A stretch of DNA of 7,263 nt from CAYLZW01 sp964388085 (GTDB lineage: Bacteria > Myxococcota > UBA727 > CAYLZW01). The position numbers were made by a program, and so were the translations under genes. This document shows, in pieces, positions 1 to 6,481 of the stretch. How positions within the stretch are numbered: the stretch's first letter is position 1; every line of letters starts with the position of its first letter. The stretch is from the NCBI GenBank assembly GCA_964388085.1, contig CAYLZW010000289.1:1-7263 (forward strand), in the 5' to 3' direction. The notes below the pieces were generated by a model. That model saw only the letters and a list, made by a program, of their open reading frames with translations. It was not told where the DNA came from and did no database searches.

Positions 1-239
1 TCCTTCAGCACCTGCGGCGAGTTGATGCGCTTGCCGTTGACGTAGGTGCCGTTCGTCGACTTGAGGTCGACGATGATGAACTTGCCGTCGCGCAGCACGA
101 TGCGGCTGTGGCGCTTGGAGATGTTCCCCTTCGGCAAGACGATGTCGTTGCCTTGCACGCGCCCGATGGTGACCTCGTTTTGATCGAAGGTCTCCACCCG
201 GCGGGGGCCGTTCTTCTCCTGGATGACGATGTTGTACAT
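1..239 (-). CDS. FHA domain protein, N-terminal part (runs off left edge)
   Basis: The minus-strand reading begins MYNIVIQEKNG and stays open to the window edge (79 codons and 2 bases). It is a forkhead-associated (FHA) domain, which binds phosphothreonine in partner proteins. The diagnostic residues are all present: Gly26-Arg27 in TIGR, Ser41 and His44 in SKRHSR, and Asn63-Gly64 in STNGT, followed by YVNG (66-69). Binding-loop residues therefore look intact. In Myxococcota, N-termini of this kind occur on stand-alone FHA proteins and on FHA proteins fused to a secretion/Flp-pilus ATPase of the CpaF/TadA type; which applies here depends on sequence outside the window, and the fusion is only an inference. 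The ATG at 239 gives the start usual for such proteins. An in-frame GTG at 251 is preceded by ACGAGG with 5 bases between and could add four residues. The gene lies downstream of the Omp85 gene on the same strand but probably has its own promoter. Confidence 0.9.
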   Translation of the reverse strand, partial: MYNIVIQEKNGPRRVETFDQNEVTIGRVQGNDIVLPKGNISKRHSRIVLRDGKFIIVDLKSTNGTYVNGKRINSPQVLK

Positions 240-354
240 CTCAGCAGCCACCGAGGCCTCGTCGTGGTCGCCTCCCGAGGCGACGTGCGTCTAAGGGTCC
301 GTTCCCTGTGTGCTTTTCGCAGCCACCCAGGGCGCCGGTCCAGACGGCGGGATG

Positions 355-384
355 ATTATTCCGAACGCTAGCCAAGGCCAGCAA
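355..384 (-). promoter_or_regulatory. Candidate sigma-70-type promoter for the FHA gene
   Basis: Read on the minus strand, TTGCTG (384-379) is followed after 18 bases by AATAAT (360-355), which matches five of six bases of the -10 consensus and sits in a rare AT-rich island. It would start a transcript near 348, giving a leader of about 100 bases before the FHA start codon. The -35 box matches only in TTG. The rest of the gap between the FHA and Omp85 genes (240-515) shows no convincing gene, and no hairpin with a U-tract follows the Omp85 stop codon, so read-through from that gene is also possible. Confidence 0.35.
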
Positions 385-515
385 CTTTTCCCCCACTTCG
401 CCCCCGATCGGCGCAGAAGGACGCGAAGACAGAGCGCTTGACCTGTCTGCCGCCGGATCGTTGGCCAAGGCCGTGAGCCGGACGCACCGATCGCCGCCGG
501 CAGCCCCTCGGAAAC

Positions 516-3500
516 TCAGAAGTAGCCGATGCTGATGTGCACGTTGTAGCGCGAGAGGTCGTCGAAGGCGGGCAGGCGGCGCTGGCCGTCGATGATCTTG
601 GTGCCGAGATCGAGCACGAAGGGGCCCACCGGCGTGTTGTAGCGGAGGCCGAAGCCGCCTCCCATGGCGAAGCCCGCGAGCGAGACGTTCGCGACGTCTT
701 GCGCGAGCTGACCACCGTCGACGAAGAGGCCGAACTCGAGATCGCCGACCAGCGTCTTGCGCAGCTCCACGCGGCCGTTGACGAAGAAGTTGCCGCCGAG
801 GCTGATGGGCGGCTGCTCCGGGCACACGGCCCCCTCACCCGGGACGGGGGAAGGCGGACAAGGCTCCGTGGCGGGCCAGTTGTCGTCGTCGCTCGGCAGC
901 AGCGCGTCGAAGTTGAAGCCCCGGATGGAGCTCGTGCCGCCGAGGTAGAAGCGCTTGAAGAGCGGGACATAGTTGCCCACCTGCGCACCCGACGTCGGCA
1001 GGCCGAAGATGTTTCCCGCGCGCACCGTGAGCGCGAGGGTGGCGTCGGGGGCGAGCGGCACGTAGCCGCTCACCACGCCGGCGACCTTGAAGAAGCTCGA
1101 CTCCACGGGGCCGCCCTCGCCGCGATCGCTTGCGCGCAGCTCGCCGGCGCCGAAGGCGAGATCCGCGCTCAGCGACGAGTAGAAGCCCTGGTGCGGCCGA
1201 AAGGGTTCGTCCCTCAGGTCGAGGCTCGAGAGCAGCCGCAGCGTGAGCTGTCCGATGGTGCCGGCGTCGACGCGCCGCGTGAGGCCGGCGGAGCCTTCGC
1301 CGCAGCTCTTGCCGAGCGTCAGCGTCGGGCAGTCGAAGTCGGAGGTCTCGAGCTCCACCTGCGGCCCGAGGTGCAGCCACGGGGTCGGGTTCAGGTCGAC
1401 GCCGCCGAGCAGCGAGCCCTTCATGAGCGTAAACGCGGGCCGGATCTCCCGGAGGCCGACCGTGTCGACGTGGACGCGCACGTCGAAGGGCACGCCGTAG
1501 AGCTTCGGGATCTCGGCGGTGGCGAGGAACTGCCCCTCGGTGAAGAGCAGCCAGCGATAGGCCTCGGGGGCGTCGTCGAAGCGCCGTAGCGGCGAGGCGG
1601 GGTCGTTCTCGCCGTAGTAGAGGTTGTAGAGCGCGCGCGGGTAGTTCACCTGCCCCCGCCCGCGCAGGCCGACGCCGAGCCCGAGGATGTTGCGCACCTC
1701 GACGGAGGTGAAGGCGCGCGGCCCGTCCTCGAGGGAGCCGCCCCCGCCGGCCTCGACGGAGTAGCGCGGGCGCTCCACCACCTGCACGAGCAGATCGCGC
1801 TGCTCGGCGCCGGGCTTGTCATCGAGGAAGCCCACCGACACCGACGTGAACAGGCCCGTGCGCAAGAGCCGCTGGCGGCTCTCCTCGATGGCGGAGGCCG
1901 AGTACCAGTCGCCGCTCTTCTGGCGCACGCGATCGATGATGACGAAGTCCTGCGTCATGCGGTTGCCGCTGACGCGCACCTGGCCGATCTTCACGCGCGG
2001 CCCTTCGACGATGCGGTACTGCACCTCGACGAGGCCGGGCTCGAGGCGCACGAGCTGCTCTTTGACCTCGGCGAAGGGGAAGCCCCGCTCGCGCAGGTTG
2101 CGTTCGACGACGAGGCGGGTCTCCTCGATGGCGTACATGTCCGCGGGCTGCCCCGGCTCGAGCGGCACCTCGGTGAGCAGCTCGGAGAGCGGCAGCGTCG
2201 GCGCGGGCACGAAGCGCACACCGGAGACCCGCACCTGCGTGCCCTCGGAGACACGGAAGCGCACGCGCACGGCCGCACCCCCGTCGAGCCAGATGGGCTC
2301 GGGCCCGAGCACGGTGGCGGAGAGGAAGCCGTCCTTGCGGTAGCGATCGACGATGCGCTGCCGGGCGGCCTCGAAGAGCTGCGCCGTGTAGACGGGCTTA
2401 CGCTCGAGGCCCGGCACGAGGAACGGCAGCGTGATGGGCCTCAGGATGAGGTCCGGCTCCTCGACGGGCCGGTCGAGCTCGTGCTTGCCCGGCCCGCGCC
2501 CGAGGAAGTCCTCGAGGTCACCGGTGTCCATGCGCTGCACGAGGCCACCGTCCGGCGTCTCCGCGAGGAGAAACGCCCACAGGTCGGCGGCGATGGCGCG
2601 GCCGTCGCGCGCGGTGGTGCCCTCGACGATGATCTGCCGCACCTCCACGCGCGGCCCCTCGTCGATGTGGAAGCGCAGCACGCGCTCGGCGTCCTTGTCC
2701 CAGGGCGCGTAGGCCGGCACGTCGTCCCAGCGCACCACGGCGCGCGCGTAGCCGTTCTTGCGGTAGTAGGACTCGAGGGTGTCCTTGGCGCGCGGCAGCG
2801 AGGCGCGGTCGATGGCGCCGAGCTCGCGCTCGTGCATCACCGTCTTGAGGGTCGCGTGCGGCATGATCTCGTTGCCGACGAAGTCGACGCGATAGCGCGG
2901 GCCGGCGTCGATGAGCAGGCGCAGGGAGACCGTCTTGCGCGAGGGGCCGTAGGAGACATCGAGGATGTCCGTGCGCGCGCGCAGGTGGCGGCGCTCCACG
3001 AGGAGCGCGCGCAGCTTGGCGAGGCCTTCCTCGAGGCGCAGGCGGTCGAAGGGTCGGCCCGGGCGGACGCCGAGCATGCCGAGCACCTCGTCCTCGGAGA
3101 GCCACGGCCGGCCCCGCAGCACGACGCTGTCGATGAGCGTCGGCTCGCCCTCATCGACGACGATGCGCACGCGGTGCTCATTGGCGAGCAGCGGCTCCAC
3201 CGTCGCCGACACCTCCGCGCGCGGATAGCCGAGCTCGGAGGCGGCCCGGGTGACGGCGAGGCGCGCCTCCTCGACGGCCTCGGGCCGGAAGCGATCGCCC
3301 GCCTGCAGCCCGACCGCCGCGCGCAGCCTGCCGGCCGGCAGCGCGCCGCTCTCGACCACGACGTCTCCAACGAGGAGGTCCGGCACGAGCGCGAGCACGA
3401 GGCGAACGCCGCCGGGCACCGGCTCGGAGAACACCTGCACGTCCGCCCAGGGGCCGGTCAGGAACACGCGCCGGATGCCGAGCCGCACGTCGCCGGCGTC

Positions 3501-3752
3501 GAAGCGATCCCCCGGCGTCACGCCGAAGATGGCGCGCGCGGAGTCGGCCTCCGCCTGCTGGGGCGCGCCCTCCACGACGATCTCGCGCACGACGGGGGGC
3601 GCCTCGCTCGGCGGCACGATGAGCGGCGAGGTGACCTGCGCCAAGGCGGCCGGGGACAGCGCGAGCGAGCCTAGGGCGATGGCGGCGACGGACACCACGC
3701 GCCCGGCCGCCCGAAGGGCCGAGTAACGGGCGCGCGCGTTAACGGGTGGCAA
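516..3752 (-). CDS. BamA/TamA-family (Omp85) outer membrane protein with about seven POTRA-like units
   Basis: Omp85 proteins sit in the outer membrane and insert or assemble beta-barrel proteins. The 1078-residue product has an N-terminal signal peptide with a hydrophobic core (about 19-34) and a likely cut after Ala-Leu-Ala at 36-38. It then has about seven POTRA-like units, each opening with a short V-V-x-G type strand and ending in a (V/I)-D/S/V-E-G-(P/T) type strand: roughly 55-125, 127-203, 207-284, 287-367, 369-504, 507-584 and 587-662. Unit five is enlarged by about 50 residues. The barrel (about 663-1078) carries the family's IRGF motif (943-946) and ends in Phe (GYF), as outer-membrane barrels do. 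E. coli BamA has five POTRA domains and about 810 residues. The start is TTG, chosen because GGAGG lies 6 bases upstream and the signal peptide follows. Neighbours commonly found with bamA (skp, lpxD, fabZ) are absent, so BamA itself, TamA or a paralogue cannot be told apart. Family assignment is sure; exact role is not. Confidence 0.93.
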   Translation of the reverse strand: MPPVNARARYSALRAAGRVVSVAAIALGSLALSPAALAQVTSPLIVPPSEAPPVVREIVVEGAPQQAEADSARAIFGVTPGDRFDAGDVRLGIRRVFLTGPWADVQVFSEPVPGGVRLVLALVPDLLVGDVVVESGALPAGRLRAAVGLQAGDRFRPEAVEEARLAVTRAASELGYPRAEVSATVEPLLANEHRVRIVVDEGEPTLIDSVVLRGRPWLSEDEVLGMLGVRPGRPFDRLRLEEGLAKLRALLVERRHLRARTDILDVSYGPSRKTVSLRLLIDAGPRYRVDFVGNEIMPHATLKTVMHERELGAIDRASLPRAKDTLESYYRKNGYARAVVRWDDVPAYAPWDKDAERVLRFHIDEGPRVEVRQIIVEGTTARDGRAIAADLWAFLLAETPDGGLVQRMDTGDLEDFLGRGPGKHELDRPVEEPDLILRPITLPFLVPGLERKPVYTAQLFEAARQRIVDRYRKDGFLSATVLGPEPIWLDGGAAVRVRFRVSEGTQVRVSGVRFVPAPTLPLSELLTEVPLEPGQPADMYAIEETRLVVERNLRERGFPFAEVKEQLVRLEPGLVEVQYRIVEGPRVKIGQVRVSGNRMTQDFVIIDRVRQKSGDWYSASAIEESRQRLLRTGLFTSVSVGFLDDKPGAEQRDLLVQVVERPRYSVEAGGGGSLEDGPRAFTSVEVRNILGLGVGLRGRGQVNYPRALYNLYYGENDPASPLRRFDDAPEAYRWLLFTEGQFLATAEIPKLYGVPFDVRVHVDTVGLREIRPAFTLMKGSLLGGVDLNPTPWLHLGPQVELETSDFDCPTLTLGKSCGEGSAGLTRRVDAGTIGQLTLRLLSSLDLRDEPFRPHQGFYSSLSADLAFGAGELRASDRGEGGPVESSFFKVAGVVSGYVPLAPDATLALTVRAGNIFGLPTSGAQVGNYVPLFKRFYLGGTSSIRGFNFDALLPSDDDNWPATEPCPPSPVPGEGAVCPEQPPISLGGNFFVNGRVELRKTLVGDLEFGLFVDGGQLAQDVANVSLAGFAMGGGFGLRYNTPVGPFVLDLGTKIIDGQRRLPAFDDLSRYNVHISIGYF

Positions 3753-3758
3753 GAGCCG

Positions 3759-3763
3759 CCTCC
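3759..3763 (-). promoter_or_regulatory. Shine-Dalgarno GGAGG that fixes the TTG start of the Omp85 gene
   Basis: GGAGG on the minus strand lies 6 bases before TTG at 3752, ideal spacing. The only nearby ATG (3765-3763) is out of frame with the Omp85 gene and ends after eight codons at a TAA. The TTG is therefore the best-supported start. Confidence 0.75.
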
Positions 3764-3797
3764 ATCCGACCGACGTCGTGATCTCCCGGATCGGCAG

Positions 3798-3803
3798 ACC
3801 ATA
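3798..3803 (-). promoter_or_regulatory. Weak candidate -10 box for the Omp85 gene
   Basis: TATGGT on the minus strand matches four of six bases of the sigma-70 -10 box and would give a leader of about 40 bases. No good -35 hexamer is found 16-18 bases upstream; that spacer contains a 10-bp palindrome, GGCGCGCGCC, at 3809-3818. It is the best candidate in this divergent region but weakly supported. Confidence 0.22.
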
Positions 3804-3893
3804 GCGTCGGCGCGCGCCTGGAAGAAAGGTCGAGCAGCCTCAGACGTCAGCCACGAAAGGGTGCCGCGGCGTCCTCCGAAAGGGCGCGTCGGG

Positions 3894-3923
3894 TTGACAG
3901 CATCCCTTGCGCGGCCGTAACCC
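3894..3923 (+). promoter_or_regulatory. Candidate promoter of the pntAB-pntB operon
   Basis: A perfect TTGACA (3894-3899) is followed after 17-18 bases by a poor -10 region (GTAACCC, 3917-3923). A start near 3929 would leave a short leader of about 23 bases that contains the AAAGGG ribosome site (3939-3944). This supports ATG 3952 as the first codon, because the alternative upstream TTG at 3907 would lie inside the promoter. The weak -10 suggests either an activator or a -10 preference different from E. coli. Confidence 0.45.
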
Positions 3924-3951
3924 TGCGCTCTCGTCGGGAAAGGGCGTCTCC

Positions 3952-4272
3952 ATGGAAGCGCAAATGTTCTCGGAGTTGAGCGTCGCGCTCTTCGTCCTCG
4001 TGCTCGCCTCGTTCATCGGCTTCGAGGTCATCTCGAAGGTGCCGACGACGCTGCACACGCCGCTCATGAGCGGGTCGAACGCGATCTCGGGCGTCATCAT
4101 CATCGGCGCCATCCTGGTGAGCGCGAACACCGCCCCCGACGGCATCGCGCGCTGGTTGTCGCTCGGCGCGGTGGCGCTCGCCACCGTGAACATCGTCGGC
4201 GGCTTCGTCGTCACCGACCGCATGCTGGGCATGTTCAAGAAGAAGCAGCGCGCCCCCGAAGGGAGGCGCTGA
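3952..4272 (+). CDS. pntAB: NAD(P) transhydrogenase subunit alpha-2, membrane part
   Basis: This inner-membrane subunit forms part of the proton channel of proton-translocating NAD(P)+ transhydrogenase (NADH + NADP+ to NAD+ + NADPH, driven by inward proton flow). The 106-residue product has three hydrophobic segments (about 9-27, 45-57 and 69-88). Two signatures match the C-terminal membrane part of E. coli PntA: VPTTLHTPLMSGSNAISG (30-47) and NIVGGFVVTDRMLGMF (80-95), followed by a basic tail. The length fits the separate alpha-2 subunit of three-subunit enzymes such as that of Rhodospirillum rubrum. The start is ATG 3952, with AAAGGG 7 bases upstream; an upstream in-frame TTG (3907) is rejected because it lies in the promoter, and a second ATG at 3964 is possible. 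Its stop overlaps the pntB start by one base (TGATG). Unusually, no alpha-1 (pntAA) gene precedes it: the upstream gene is divergent. Confidence 0.95.
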   Translation: MEAQMFSELSVALFVLVLASFIGFEVISKVPTTLHTPLMSGSNAISGVIIIGAILVSANTAPDGIARWLSLGAVALATVNIVGGFVVTDRMLGMFKKKQRAPEGRR

Positions 4273-5678
4273 TGGAAGCGCTCGGTACCCCCGCCGGCAA
4301 GTTCGTCGTCGACATCCTCTACCTGCTGGCCGCCAGCGGCTTCATCATCGGCCTCAAGCTGATGAGCCACCCGCGCACGGCGCGCATGGGCAACTTCTTC
4401 GGCGCCGGCGCCATGGCGCTCGGCACCCTCGTCACCATCGCGCTGCCCGGTGTGTGGGACTACGCCGGCATCTTCGGCGCCATCGTGGTCGGCACCATCG
4501 GCGGCGTGGTCGCCGCGCGCGTCGTGCAGATGACCTCCATGCCGCAGATGGTGGCGCTGCTGAACGGCCTCGGCGGCCTCGCCTCGGTGCTCGTCGCCGC
4601 GGCCGAGTTCGAGCAGTACGTGAACAAGCCCGACGTGGTCGCGTCGCACATGTTCACCGTCACGGGCGGCCTCAGCGTCATCATCGGCGCGGTCACCCTC
4701 ACCGGCTCCCTCATCGCCTACGCGAAGCTGCAGGAGCTGATGGCCGGCTCCGCCATCACCTACCCCGGCCAGAAGATCGTCAGCGCGCTGTTCTTCCTCG
4801 GCATCATCGGCGCCATCGTCGTCATGTGGACGCAGCCCGAGGATCAGGGCCTGTTCTGGGGCATGACCCTCGCGGCCGCCATCCTCGGCGTCATGCTGGT
4901 CATCCCCATCGGCGGCGCCGACATGCCCGTCGTCATCTCGCTCTTGAACTCCTACTCGGGCCTCGCGGCCTGCGCGGCCGGCTTCGTCGTGCACTCGAAG
5001 GTGCTGATCGTCTCCGGCGCGCTCGTCGGCGCGTCCGGCATCATCCTGACGCGCCTCATGTGCAAGGCGATGAACCGCTCGCTCGCCAACGTCATCTTCG
5101 GCGCCTTCGGAGCGACGACGTCAGGCGGCGCCAAGGGCGACGACAAGCCCATGAAGGAGTTCATGCCGACGGACGCGGCCATGCTGCTCACGAACGCGAA
5201 CCAGGTGGTGTTCGTGCCGGGCTATGGCCTCGCGGTCTCGCAGGCGCAGCAGAACGTCCGCGAGCTCGCCGACATGCTCGAGGCGCAGGGCGTGACCGTG
5301 AAGTACGCCATCCATCCCGTGGCCGGCCGCATGCCCGGGCACATGAACGTGCTGCTCGCGGAGGCGAACGTCCCCTACGAGCAGCTCTACGACCTCGAGG
5401 AGATCAACTCCGAGTTCGAGAACTCGGACGTCGCGGTCGTCATCGGCGCCAACGACGTCATCAACCCCTCGGCGCGCGACGACAAGGGCAGCCCGCTGTT
5501 CGGCATGCCCATCCTGAACTGCGACAAGGCCCAGACGGTCATCGTGCTGAAGCGCGGCCGCGGCAAGGGCTTCGCCGGCGTCGAGAACCCGCTGTTCACC
5601 GCCGACAACACCGGCCTCGTGTTCGGTGACGCCAAGAAGTCGCTGGTGGCGATCACGAACGAGATCAAGAACCTGTAG
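4272..5678 (+). CDS. pntB: NAD(P) transhydrogenase subunit beta
   Basis: The beta subunit supplies most of the membrane helices and the NADP(H)-binding domain III of the proton-pumping transhydrogenase. The 468-residue product, close to the 462 of E. coli PntB, has about nine hydrophobic segments between residues 13 and 262. GADMPVV.SLLNSYSG (215-230) holds Asp217 and Asn226, which appear to match the functionally important beta-Asp213 and beta-Asn222 of E. coli. CKAMNRS (264-270) closes the membrane part. Domain III (about 307-468) shows the nucleotide-binding fingerprint PGYGLAVSQAQ (316-326), HPVAGRMPGHMNVLLAEA (348-365), IGANDVINP (391-399), KAQTVIVLKR (419-428, the region that holds the NADP phosphate) and FGDAKKS (451-457). 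The start is set by GGGAGG 5 bases upstream and the one-base overlap with pntAB, indicating translational coupling. No disrupted motif was seen. The gene ends tail-to-tail with a lipoprotein gene 17 bases away. Confidence 0.97.
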   Translation: MEALGTPAGKFVVDILYLLAASGFIIGLKLMSHPRTARMGNFFGAGAMALGTLVTIALPGVWDYAGIFGAIVVGTIGGVVAARVVQMTSMPQMVALLNGLGGLASVLVAAAEFEQYVNKPDVVASHMFTVTGGLSVIIGAVTLTGSLIAYAKLQELMAGSAITYPGQKIVSALFFLGIIGAIVVMWTQPEDQGLFWGMTLAAAILGVMLVIPIGGADMPVVISLLNSYSGLAACAAGFVVHSKVLIVSGALVGASGIILTRLMCKAMNRSLANVIFGAFGATTSGGAKGDDKPMKEFMPTDAAMLLTNANQVVFVPGYGLAVSQAQQNVRELADMLEAQGVTVKYAIHPVAGRMPGHMNVLLAEANVPYEQLYDLEEINSEFENSDVAVVIGANDVINPSARDDKGSPLFGMPILNCDKAQTVIVLKRGRGKGFAGVENPLFTADNTGLVFGDAKKSLVAITNEIKNL

Positions 5679-5682
5679 GTTC

Positions 5683-5710
5683 GTAGCCGCGGCGCTCAGG
5701 GGGCGGCTGC
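5683..5710. terminator. Possible bidirectional terminator hairpin between convergent genes
   Basis: GTAGCCGC (5683-5690) can pair with GCGGCTGC (5703-5710) through eight pairs, one of them G-U, around a 12-base loop. The loop contains the stop codon of the minus-strand lipoprotein gene. The hairpin lies just past the pntB stop and would form in both transcripts. Neither side has a U-tract, so it is not a textbook intrinsic terminator; such stems are often all that is visible in GC-rich genomes. Confidence 0.3.
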
Positions 5711-6166
5711 GCCGACGACGATCTCCTGCGCGAATTCACCGAGGCCTTCGCCGGCCGACGCGATCAGCTTGACCCGTCGGGTCTGCTCGCCCGGCACGAG
5801 CGAGAGCGGGATCTCGGCATAGCGGACACCGCGCCAGTCTTCATGGATCGCGGCGCGCTGCAGCTCGCCACCCTCGACGTGAGCCGTGCCGAGCGCGATG
5901 TCCTCGAGCCAGACGCCGTTCTCGAGGTCGTTCACGCGCACGCGCACGAGCAGGTTCAGGCCCGGCACGTCGGGGCGCTCGTCGTCGATGGCGCTGTAGA
6001 CGAGGTCGGCGCGCGGCGTCTCGAACTCGAGCAGCGGCGGCAGCTCCACGAGCTCCTCGTTCTCGAGCAGCGGCTCGACGCCGAGGGAGCAGCCGGGCGC
6101 GAAGGTGCCGAGCGCCGCGGCGGCGAAGAGGGACGCGAGTGCCTGGACGGGCAGCGAAGCACGCAT
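5696..6166 (-). CDS. Putative lipoprotein of unknown function, 156 residues
   Basis: I do not recognise a family. The product begins with a short basic N-terminus, then a hydrophobic, alanine-rich stretch (about 5-22) and Cys26 in TFAPGC. That is a plausible but imperfect lipobox, with Gly at -1, Pro at -2 and Ala at -3. Residues 31-49 are rich in Glu, Leu and Pro (EPLLENEELVELPPLLEFE). The remainder (about 52-152) has alternating hydrophobic residues suggesting a small beta-sandwich, with no other cysteine and no catalytic motif I can name. The start ATG 6166 has GGAGG (6176-6172) at 5 bases, a strong ribosome site. The gene follows the 45-residue ORF after 25 bases that hold this site, so the two are probably co-transcribed. 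It is convergent with pntB, with no functional link implied. A periplasm-facing membrane-anchored role is inferred from the signal sequence only. Confidence 0.85.
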   Translation of the reverse strand: MRASLPVQALASLFAAAALGTFAPGCSLGVEPLLENEELVELPPLLEFETPRADLVYSAIDDERPDVPGLNLLVRVRVNDLENGVWLEDIALGTAHVEGGELQRAAIHEDWRGVRYAEIPLSLVPGEQTRRVKLIASAGEGLGEFAQEIVVGAAAP

Positions 6167-6191
6167 GACGGCCTCCGGACGGTGACGCGCT

Positions 6192-6329
6192 TCAGGCGCG
6201 AAAGTGGGTGAAGAAGTCGGCCTCGACCTGCTCGAGCGACGCCAGCGAGCTCGAGGCGCGCACGGTCTCGGGCGGCGGGGCGGGACGCGCGACCTTCTTC
6301 AGGGAGATGCGGGTGAAGAGCTGGACCAT
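6192..6329 (-). CDS. Small protein of unknown function, 45 residues
   Basis: A short reading frame starts at ATG 6329, with AGGAGG 6 bases upstream, an excellent ribosome site. Coding use is also supported by codon bias: 43 of the 45 sense codons end in G or C. The peptide begins MVQLFTRISLKKVARPAPPP, an amphipathic basic start followed by a proline-rich turn. It ends with an acidic-then-aromatic segment, LEQVEADFFTHFRA, which could form an amphipathic helix. There is no signal peptide, cysteine, transmembrane segment or known motif. The reading frame stays open upstream to a TTG at 6569, but that extension has mixed third positions and no ribosome site, so the short form is preferred. It lies 25 bases ahead of the lipoprotein gene. 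It could be a functional small protein, a peptide precursor or a translated leader; the sequence does not decide. Confidence 0.7.
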   Translation of the reverse strand: MVQLFTRISLKKVARPAPPPETVRASSSLASLEQVEADFFTHFRA

Positions 6330-6350
6330 GGGGAGCCTCCTGGTTCCGCG

Positions 6351-6368
6351 CGGCGCCATGTGGCGCCG
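6351..6368 (-). promoter_or_regulatory. GC hairpin in the leader of the small-protein/lipoprotein unit
   Basis: CGGCGCC (6351-6357) and GGCGCCG (6362-6368) form a perfect 7-bp stem with a 4-base loop. On the minus strand this lies about 10 bases upstream of the AGGAGG ribosome site of the 45-residue gene, so it would sit in the mRNA leader if transcription starts further up. It could influence translation or stability, but a short GC stem can arise by chance in DNA this GC-rich. Confidence 0.3.
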
Positions 6369-6481
6369 GCGTGCTCCACCGTACGGCCGGTCGATCCGCG
6401 CTCCAAAAATTCTGCCGTTCGCTCCCGCGCGGGCCCGCCGGGAAGGGTCGCCGTGCGCTCCCACAAGCGCTCCGCGAGGCG

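Noticed and set aside
443..504. Imperfect inverted repeat after the Omp85 stop as a terminator
   Set aside because: CTGCCG and CGGCAG arms are only six bases long, about 50 bases apart, with no U-tract; not distinguishable from chance in GC-rich DNA.
241..988. Minus-strand Arg/Ser-rich frames over 241-825 and 368-988
   Set aside because: They overlap the Omp85 gene's 3' end in other frames, lack ribosome sites and show no domain; the part in the gap at 240-515 has no convincing coding signal.
537..3674. Long plus-strand frames at 537-1589 and 2481-3674
   Set aside because: Both are antisense to the Omp85 gene, which has a signal peptide, repeated POTRA units and the IRGF motif.
3907..3951. 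TTG start giving PntAB 15 extra N-terminal residues
   Set aside because: The extension lies between the TTGACA box and the expected transcription start and lacks a ribosome site; the ATG at 3952 has AAAGGG at 7 bases and fits the family length.
3840..4994. Minus-strand 384-codon frame rich in Asp, Glu and His
   Set aside because: Antisense to pntAB and pntB, whose motifs are unmistakable; the His/Asp/Glu-rich composition is typical of antisense frames in GC-rich DNA.
4454..5629. Plus-strand 391-codon Arg/His-rich frame inside pntB
   Set aside because: Overlaps pntB in another frame; the Arg/His-rich composition results from reading G/C third positions in the wrong register.
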